From an uncultured Collinsella sp. (GTDB taxonomy: Bacteria; Actinomycetota; Coriobacteriia; Coriobacteriales; Coriobacteriaceae), in NCBI GenBank assembly GCA_958443615.1, contig CAUCLI010000009.1:9407-73406 (forward strand): 64,000 nucleotides of DNA, in the 5' to 3' direction. A model generated the notes under the pieces. The model worked only from the letters and a program-made list of their open reading frames with translations. It was not told the origin of the DNA and made no database searches. Position 1 is the first letter of the stretch. Every line of letters begins with the position of its first letter. The translations under genes and the position numbers were made by a program. Below, in pieces: positions 58,957 to 64,000 of the stretch.

Positions 58957-60078
58957 CTATGCGAAGACGATCAGGTTGTCACGGTGAATGGCGGGCTTGT
59001 CGGAAAGGGCGGCGAGCAGGCGGTTGCCTGCGATATCCTCCTGGCGGCGGCCCGCAGCGAGCTCGAGGACATCGCGATCGGCTTCGGCGATGCCGCGGGC
59101 GAGCACGAAACCGCCCGCATCGCGCACATCGAGGATATCGCCGGCGGAAAAACCGCCCTCAACGCCCGTGATACCCACGGGCAAGAGCGATCCACCCCGC
59201 TCGACCAGCGCGCGGGCGGCGCCGGCATCGACCGTCACCGAGCCATGCGCCGAATCGCCCAGCGCGATCCACAGCTTGCGCGGTGCGATTTCCAAACGGC
59301 CCGCAGGCGGCACGAACCTCGTGCCGACCTGCTCGCCCCCCGCGAGGCGCACCAGCGGCCGCTCCTCGGCGCCGGAACAGATCACGCTCTCGATGCCCGC
59401 GGTCATGAGGATGCGGCAGCTGCGGATCTTCGTGATCATGCCGCCCGTGCCAACGGCGGTGGTGGAATCGCCGGCGGAGCCGATGATCGCGGCGTCGATC
59501 TTGTCCACGCGCGGGATGAACTCGGCAGTCGGGTCGAGCGAGGGGTTGGCGGTGTACAGACCGTCGATATCGGACAGGGTCACGCACAGGTCCGCGGAGA
59601 CCAGACAGCTCACAAGGGCGGCGAGCGTATCGTTATCGCCGAACTTGATCTCGTCGACGGCAGTGGTATCGTTCTCGTTCACCACCGGCACCACGCCCAG
59701 ATCGAGCAGGCGCGTGAGAGCGTCGCGGGCATGCAGGTAGGACGACCTGCGCGCGGTGTCGCTGCGCGTGAGCAGCACCAGGGAGGTCAGCAGCCCGGCG
59801 CCGCGGAATTCCTCATCATAGACAGCGGAGAGCACGCATTGCCCCACGGAGGCGCACGCCTGCAGGCTCGGCATGTCGGTCGGCCGGCTCTCGAAACCGA
59901 GCAACGGGGCGCCGCAAGCGATGGCACCCGAACTCACCACCACGAGGTTCCAACCCGCCTCGCGCAGGTCGCGCGCCTGCGCCGCGAGCCCGGCTATGAA
60001 ATCACGGCGCAGCGCGGCCCCCTCCACCAACGTGGAGGAGCCGATCTTCACGACCATGGTCTTGCGTTCGTTCATCAT
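58957..60078 (-). CDS. proB: Glutamate 5-kinase
   Basis: 373 residues. It phosphorylates glutamate in the first step of proline synthesis. MVVKIGSSTLVEG is the N-terminal kinase motif, then VVSSGAIACG, PVVNENDTTAVDEIKFGDND and TLSDIDGLYTANP; GTGGMITKIRSCRI ends the kinase fold. The C-terminal 100 residues are a PUA domain. ATG 60078 overlaps the pncB stop as ATGA; ATG 60075 is one codon in. The product is feedback-inhibited by proline in the family. proA follows. Confidence 0.96.
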   Translation of the reverse strand: MMNERKTMVVKIGSSTLVEGAALRRDFIAGLAAQARDLREAGWNLVVVSSGAIACGAPLLGFESRPTDMPSLQACASVGQCVLSAVYDEEFRGAGLLTSLVLLTRSDTARRSSYLHARDALTRLLDLGVVPVVNENDTTAVDEIKFGDNDTLAALVSCLVSADLCVTLSDIDGLYTANPSLDPTAEFIPRVDKIDAAIIGSAGDSTTAVGTGGMITKIRSCRILMTAGIESVICSGAEERPLVRLAGGEQVGTRFVPPAGRLEIAPRKLWIALGDSAHGSVTVDAGAARALVERGGSLLPVGITGVEGGFSAGDILDVRDAGGFVLARGIAEADRDVLELAAGRRQEDIAGNRLLAALSDKPAIHRDNLIVFA

Positions 60079-61583
60079 TTCGCCTTCCAGGGAAGCACGG
60101 AGGACGTGGCGGCCATGCGCTCGCGCACGAGGCCGTCGCGCAGGGCGGCGAGCCCGCGCTCCATGCCGACCACGTACGATTGCGGATATAGGAAGCGCTT
60201 GTAGGCGCCGTCGAGGGAATCGATGGCACGGGCGCAGCGCTCGCGCGCGAGCTCGATGTCCTCGCGCGGCGCCACGGCGGAGCCATCGCGCACGCACGGC
60301 TCGAGCAGCTCGCGGAACTCGAAGCCCGAGACATCGGTCACCAACGCCGCGTCGTTCACCGCCACGAGCGTATGATCGGGCAGGCCGCCGTCGTGCGGGG
60401 AAGCCTCATCCCAAATCATGTCGCACACGGGGCCGCCCGCGGGGTCCACGTAGCGCCTCACCTGCTGGACGCCCGGAATGGTGCGCTTGTAGGGCTGCTC
60501 GGAGAACTTCATCACGGGCGTCCAGGCTTCCGATGCGCCGTCGCGGCGCGCCGAGAGCTTGTACACGCAGCCGAGCGCCGGCTGATCGTAGCAGGTCGCG
60601 AGCTTGGTACCCACGCCGAACGCGTCGACCGGGGCGCCCTGCCCCAACAGAGAGGTGATGGTGTGCTCGTCGAGGTCGTTCGACACGACGATCTTCACGT
60701 AGCCGAGGCCCTCCTCGTCGAAGCGACGGCGCGCGTAGGCGGAAAGCTTCGCCAGGTCGCCCGAGTCGATGCGGATGCCGGACAAGCGCTCGCCGGACGC
60801 CTCCATCTCCCGCGCCACCGTGATGGCGTTCTCCACGCCCTCGCGCACGTCGTAGGTGTCGACGAGCAGCGTGCAGTTCTTGGGCGAGCTCTTGGCGAAC
60901 GCGCGGAAGGCCTCGAGCTCCGTCGGAAAACTCAGGACCCAGCTATGGGCGTGCGTGCCCGAAACCGGGATCCCGTAGCGACGGCCCGCGAGGACGTTCG
61001 AGGTGGAAGCGCATCCCGCGACGTAACTCGCCCGCGCGACCGCGACGCCGCCATCGGGGCCCTGGGCCCGGCGCAAGCCGAACTCGGCGACGGGGCGGCC
61101 CTGCGCGGCCTGGACCACGCGCGCGGTCTTGGTGGCCACGAGCGTCTGGAAACCGATGATGTTGAGCAGCGCCGTCTCCAAAAGCTGGCAATCGAGCATG
61201 GGGCCCGTCACGCGGACCATCGGCTCGCGCGCGAAGACCAGCTCGCCCTCGGGAATGGCGTCGATATCGACGCGCGGGCGGAAATCGGCGAGGAACCGCA
61301 GGAATCCCGACTTGAACAGCAGGCCGCCGCCGGGGGCCTCGAGATCGGAGAGATAGTCGATGTCCTCCTCGGTGAACCGGAAGCTCTCGACGAACTCCCC
61401 GAGCTCGGCGGTGCCGCACATGACGGCGTAGGAGTTGCCGAACGGCGCCTCGCGGAAAAAGGCCGTGAAGCACCCCTGCTCATCGACCTTGCCGCTCTCC
61501 CACAGCCCCTGCGCCATGGTCAACTCGTACAGGTCGGTGTTCATCGACACGTCCGTCGGGCGTGCCCGGTCAGTCAAAGCCAT
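60075..61583 (-). CDS. pncB: Nicotinate phosphoribosyltransferase
   Basis: 502 residues from ATG 61583 with GGAAAGGAG upstream. It joins nicotinate and PRPP to nicotinate mononucleotide in NAD salvage. MNTDLYELTMAQGLWESG is the diagnostic start, AEFGLRRAQGPDGGVA and SGTHAHSWVLSFPTELEAF (with the phospho-His region) are core motifs, and SGIRIDSGDLAKLSAYARR with IVVSNDLDEHTI forms the phosphoribosyl-binding barrel. It overlaps proB by 4 bases, so NAD salvage and proline synthesis genes are coupled here. Confidence 0.95.
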   Translation of the reverse strand: MALTDRARPTDVSMNTDLYELTMAQGLWESGKVDEQGCFTAFFREAPFGNSYAVMCGTAELGEFVESFRFTEEDIDYLSDLEAPGGGLLFKSGFLRFLADFRPRVDIDAIPEGELVFAREPMVRVTGPMLDCQLLETALLNIIGFQTLVATKTARVVQAAQGRPVAEFGLRRAQGPDGGVAVARASYVAGCASTSNVLAGRRYGIPVSGTHAHSWVLSFPTELEAFRAFAKSSPKNCTLLVDTYDVREGVENAITVAREMEASGERLSGIRIDSGDLAKLSAYARRRFDEEGLGYVKIVVSNDLDEHTITSLLGQGAPVDAFGVGTKLATCYDQPALGCVYKLSARRDGASEAWTPVMKFSEQPYKRTIPGVQQVRRYVDPAGGPVCDMIWDEASPHDGGLPDHTLVAVNDAALVTDVSGFEFRELLEPCVRDGSAVAPREDIELARERCARAIDSLDGAYKRFLYPQSYVVGMERGLAALRDGLVRERMAATSSVLPWKAK

Positions 61584-61616
61584 GGAAAGACTCCTTTCCG
61601 GCGTGCAGAACGCGAA

Positions 61617-62021
61617 TTAACGCGTGGCGGTGTAGATGATGAAGGCGATGACGGCCACCAGCGCGACCGCGATGATGATCTTCTGCGCGACGGGCATGGT
61701 GGGGATGCCGTCGTCATCCACGGAGTCGGAGGTCACCATGCGCTCGCCGAAGGTCTTCTCCTTGGGCTCCGGGGCCGGGGCCGCATGTGCCGCGGGGCGA
61801 TCTTTGACAGGCCCGGCGGAACGCGCGGGCTCCCGTTCGGCGGCGGCGCGCTCGGCCAAGATCTCCGCATCGACCTTCGCCTGCTCGGCGCGCAGGGCCT
61901 CGAGCTCCTCGCGCTCGATGCGGGCGCGCTCCTCCTCGGCGCGGCGGGCCTTCTCGGCGCGCAGGGCCTCGAGCTCGTCGCGCTCCTCATCCGTCAGCGG
62001 CGTTGCAGTTGAATCGGCCAT
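61617..62021 (-). CDS. Small coiled-coil protein with a C-terminal membrane anchor
   Basis: 134 residues; no family recognised. ATG 62021 has AAGGG upstream; an earlier frame start is not protein-like. Residues 10-70 are a charged coiled coil of heptads (ELEALRAEKARRAEEERARI, then EREELEALRAEQAKVDAEIL). A linker rich in Ala and Pro is followed by MPVAQKIIIAVALVAVIAFI, a tail anchor at the very C-terminus. It is co-directional with pncB, 33 bases ahead of it. The role is unknown. Confidence 0.65.
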   Translation of the reverse strand: MADSTATPLTDEERDELEALRAEKARRAEEERARIEREELEALRAEQAKVDAEILAERAAAEREPARSAGPVKDRPAAHAAPAPEPKEKTFGERMVTSDSVDDDGIPTMPVAQKIIIAVALVAVIAFIIYTATR

Positions 62022-62114
62022 GGGGGCACCCTTCTCGCATCGAGGGCGAACGGCTCGACCGACGCCCCCTCGCACTCTCAATATTGATGGACTGCAGTAT
62101 ACCCGTTCGCGCGT

Positions 62115-63059
62115 TTAACCCGCAGATGCGGAGCGCAGCACGCCCGTCGTGTCGAAGGCAGGCGTGAAGCTCTCGTCCACCGCCCCTCCCTCCTGCCAGA
62201 ACATGCGCGTGAACCCGAGGTCGTCGGCATGGTCGAGCACATACTCGTACTCCTCCTCGGTGACGGCGCGGGCCATCTCTCCCCCCGCCGCGCACATGCG
62301 CTCGTTCGGAGTGTATTGGTTCATGACGGAGATGGGGACATCGCCGGCGACGTCCCAAATGCGATCGAGCACGCGGCGGGAATCGTCGGCGTGCCCCGGC
62401 AGCACCAGGTGGCGGACGATCACGCCGCGTCGCATCATGCCATCGCCATCGAGCAGCTCACCGCCGCGCCCGCGCACCGCATCGCACATGCGGGACAGGG
62501 CACGCGCCGCCGTCTCGGGATAATCGACGACATGGGACAGCGCGCGGCCCAAGTCGGCGTCGGCGTATTTGTAGTCCACGAGCCAGACATCCACGATGTC
62601 GGCGAGCTCCGCGACGGCCCGCTCACGCTCATAGCCGCTCGTGTTGTACACGATGGGAATCGACAGGCCGCGCTCGCGCGCCTCGCCGATCGCATCGGGC
62701 AGGAGGTGCGCGTAATGCGTCGCGGTGACGAGGTTGATGTTGTGCGCCCCCTGCTCCTGGAGCTCGAGCATGATCTCGACCAAGCGTCCGGGCGCGACTT
62801 CGATGCCAAATCCACCTGTCGAGATCTCATGGTTCTGGCAGTACACGCATTTGAGGGGGCAGGCGGAAAAGAAGATCGTGCCCGACCCGCGCTCGCCGGA
62901 AATGGGCGGCTCCTCCCAGAAATGGAGCGCCGCGCGGGCGATCTTGAGAGAGTCGTCCGCCCCGCACACGCCCCGAACCCCTCCGGCGCGATTCGCCCCG
63001 CAGCGACGCGGGCACAGCTCGCAATGACCGAGCGAAGCAGTTTCGAGCAGGTTCGTCAT
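62115..63059 (-). CDS. PflX-like radical SAM protein
   Basis: 314 residues from ATG 63059 with GGAAGG nine bases upstream. The radical SAM cluster motif C-x3-C-x2-C is in FFSACPLKCVYCQNHEIS. An N-terminal set of cysteines (LGHCELCPRRCGANR, GVRGVCGADD) may hold another cluster or metal. NLVTATHYAHLLPDAI and VVRHLVLPGHADDS-like VRHLVLPGHADDSRR follow. The architecture fits COG1313 (PflX), related to pyruvate formate-lyase activating enzymes, but its substrate is unknown. No pfl gene is nearby in this window. Confidence 0.85.
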   Translation of the reverse strand: MTNLLETASLGHCELCPRRCGANRAGGVRGVCGADDSLKIARAALHFWEEPPISGERGSGTIFFSACPLKCVYCQNHEISTGGFGIEVAPGRLVEIMLELQEQGAHNINLVTATHYAHLLPDAIGEARERGLSIPIVYNTSGYERERAVAELADIVDVWLVDYKYADADLGRALSHVVDYPETAARALSRMCDAVRGRGGELLDGDGMMRRGVIVRHLVLPGHADDSRRVLDRIWDVAGDVPISVMNQYTPNERMCAAGGEMARAVTEEEYEYVLDHADDLGFTRMFWQEGGAVDESFTPAFDTTGVLRSASAG

Positions 63060-63075
63060 GGCGTGCGTCCTTCCC

Positions 63076-63109
63076 ATGTGCAATTTGGGGACGGGTGCGT
63101 TTTACACAT
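63076..63109. repeat. Second palindrome family, copy B
   Basis: An imperfect inverted repeat (ATGTG/CACAT at the ends) with the core GGGGACGGGTGCG and TTTTACACA shared with 58895-58925. Its left part CAATTTGGGGAC is the same as in the REP arm of copies 2 and 5, so it looks like a hybrid of the two families. A further GGTTTGCACATC lies at about 63123-63134. Confidence 0.65.
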
Positions 63110-63165
63110 CGGGGTCGGATGCGGTTTGCACATCGCGCCCCGACGCGGCTGACGGCGGGCGATAT

Positions 63166-63190
63166 GAAAAAGGCCCCGTTACCGGAGCCT
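63166..63190 (-). terminator. Terminator of tRNA-Ala
   Basis: AGGCCCCG (63171-63178) pairs with CGGAGCCT (63183-63190), one G-T pair, loop TTAC. On the minus strand TTTTT follows. It is 13 bases after the tRNA. Confidence 0.88.
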
Positions 63191-63203
63191 AATCAAAATC
63201 CTG

Positions 63204-63279
63204 TGGTGGAGACGAAGGGGATCGAACCCTCGACCTCCTCGATGCGACCGAGGCGCTCTCCCAGCTGAGCTACGTCCCC
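63204..63279 (-). tRNA. tRNA-Ala(CGC)
   Basis: A 76-base cloverleaf: acceptor GGGGACG/CGTCTCC, D-arm TAGCTCAGCTGGGAGAGC, anticodon stem CCTCG/CGAGG with loop GTCGCAT (anticodon CGC), T-arm GAGGGTTCGATCCCCTT, with CCA encoded. Confidence 0.94.
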
Positions 63280-63292
63280 AGGACAAGTGAAC

Positions 63293-63320
63293 ATTTTAGC
63301 AACCGTGCGCGCGATGTCAA
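63293..63320 (-). promoter_or_regulatory. Promoter of tRNA-Ala
   Basis: Minus-strand TTGACA (63315-63320) and TAAAAT (63293-63298) with a 16-base spacer, the -10 being 13 bases before the mature tRNA 5' end. Confidence 0.8.
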
Positions 63321-63457
63321 CGACAAAGTTGCGGAGAATTTCACGGCGTTGCGCCCGACGCGTCGGCACGGCATATCGAGATCCCTGAAAGCGAGCCGTT
63401 TTGCACCCCGCACGCTGGCGCGACATGAAAAGACCGCCCCCCACTTCACGAAAATGA

Positions 63458-63478
63458 ACCCACCTCTGCAAGGTGGGT
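63458..63478. terminator. Hairpin downstream of the 77-residue frame
   Basis: ACCCACCT (63458-63465) pairs with AGGTGGGT (63471-63478), 5-base loop. Reading on the minus strand it is followed by TCATTTTCG, so it may terminate a minus-strand transcript ending near 63483. Confidence 0.5.
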
Positions 63479-63482
63479 GCCC

Positions 63483-63716
63483 TCATCGCTCGGTTCCAGC
63501 TTCCTTAACAACGAAGGATTCCTGTACTGCGCTCGACTTCTCGGGCTCCCTAAATAAACGCGACGGTTCACCCAGTTGCTCCGCGGGGGGCGGAACACCT
63601 TCATCATAGGGCAAGCGAATTGCGATACCAGTCTTGACTTCGAAAAAGTGTTGTCGGACGATGGTGACAAGCCGCGCATGAAGCGGCTTTCTTTTTGTGT
63701 TTCCACGCCAATTCAA
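63483..63716 (-). CDS. Possible small hypothetical protein or gene remnant
   Basis: A 77-residue frame with a natural-looking core (VTIVRQHFFEVKTGIAIRLP, then YDEGVPPPAEQLGEPSRLFR). It ends 5 bases before a hairpin that could be its terminator. No family is recognised, and the N-terminal part overlaps a plus-strand terminator-like hairpin at 63669-63696, so the true start may lie further in. It could be the C-terminal remnant of a larger gene. Confidence 0.35.
   Translation of the reverse strand: MNWRGNTKRKPLHARLVTIVRQHFFEVKTGIAIRLPYDEGVPPPAEQLGEPSRLFREPEKSSAVQESFVVKEAGTER
63669..63696 (+). terminator. Terminator-like hairpin ahead of the RNA methyltransferase
   Basis: AAGCCGC (63669-63675) pairs with GCGGCTT (63683-63689) and TCTTTTT follows. 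It would end a plus-strand transcript from 63300-63660, where no plus-strand gene is convincing; it could also attenuate transcription into the gene at 63791. Confidence 0.55.
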
Positions 63717-63790
63717 CCATTTACCTGCAGCGGGGCCATCTATACCTGCGATACTGAGACATCACGAACCATACGCGACGGGGAGGCGCC

Positions 63791-64000
63791 ATGAGGCTCA
63801 CCATCGAAACCATGACATACGGACCGGACGGGCTGGCCCGCACGGACGAGGGCAAGGCGGTCTTCGTCTCCGGCGGCCTCATCGGCGACACCGTGGAGGC
63901 CCGCATCACCGAGGACGGCCCCTCGTTCTCGCGCGCCGTGGTCGAGGAGGTCCTCGTGCCGTCGCCCGATCGCGTCCAAGCCCCCTGCCCCTTCATCGGC
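63791..64000 (+). CDS. TRAM-domain RNA uracil-5-methyltransferase, 5' part
   Basis: Only the first 70 residues are in the window. LTIETMTYGPDGLARTDEGK and AVFVSGGLIGDTVEARI form a TRAM domain, followed by PSPDRVQAPCPFIG, where the first cysteine of the Fe-S motif of RumA/RlmD-type 23S rRNA methyltransferases begins. These enzymes methylate a uridine of 23S rRNA or tRNA using S-adenosylmethionine. GGAGG lies just before ATG 63791. Which rRNA position it modifies cannot be told without the rest. Confidence 0.82.
   Translation, partial: MRLTIETMTYGPDGLARTDEGKAVFVSGGLIGDTVEARITEDGPSFSRAVVEEVLVPSPDRVQAPCPFIG

Overview
The window looks like a chromosomal segment of a high-GC Gram-positive from the Coriobacteriia, most likely Collinsella or a close relative. 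This is inferred from gene content, not from a database search. The clues are a CarD regulator, Rho with a very long disordered N-terminus, a SufCBDSU operon behind an Rrf2 regulator, a GGGtGRT/NifU-like pair, fused RmlC-RmlD, and wall hydrolases carrying DUF5648 repeats. No rRNA, CRISPR array, prophage or complete classical insertion sequence was seen.

Positions 1-28700 are a surface-polysaccharide locus, almost entirely on the minus strand. Its parts are: three GT2 glycosyltransferases (one cut by the window edge); fused rmlCD and rmlB; a MntA/HepT toxin-antitoxin pair with an A+T-rich glycosyltransferase that looks inserted between the rhamnose genes; an ABC exporter (wzt, wzm) with rmlA; a second giant double-GT2 protein; two secreted wall hydrolases with DUF5648 repeats; two large multi-spanning membrane proteins; an epimerase; and a Wzx-type set (GT2, acetyltransferase, flippase, DUF2304, DPM1-like GT2). 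dTDP-rhamnose made by the Rml enzymes would feed the glycosyltransferases, with export by Wzm/Wzt and/or the flippase. The locus ends in decay: a multiply interrupted membrane-protein pseudogene and a truncated second wzt.

Positions 29100-48700 are core metabolism: an Rrf2 regulator divergent from sufCBDS-sufU; an osmoprotectant-type ABC importer split by an inverted-repeat element; a UPF0104/MprF-like membrane protein; the NifU-like/GGGtGRT pair; a D-2-hydroxyacid dehydrogenase; a fumarate reductase/aspartate oxidase-family flavoprotein; a tRNA-His-Lys-Lys operon; a VanZ-like protein; and an SDR oxidoreductase.

Positions 48700-64000 hold rho, argS, carD, a candidate small structured RNA before an HD-domain gene, a REP-associated tyrosine transposase (RAYT), an ECF sigma factor with its putative membrane anti-sigma factor, proA-proB-pncB, a PflX-like radical SAM protein, tRNA-Ala and the start of an RNA uracil methyltransferase.

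The most striking feature that is not a gene is a dispersed 33-bp palindrome (arm ACCTCAATTTAGGGAC). Six good copies and some degenerate ones lie between or at the ends of genes. Two of them bracket the RAYT gene and two bracket sufU. Together they look like a REP/RAYT system. A second palindrome family near proA and pflX shares part of the same core.
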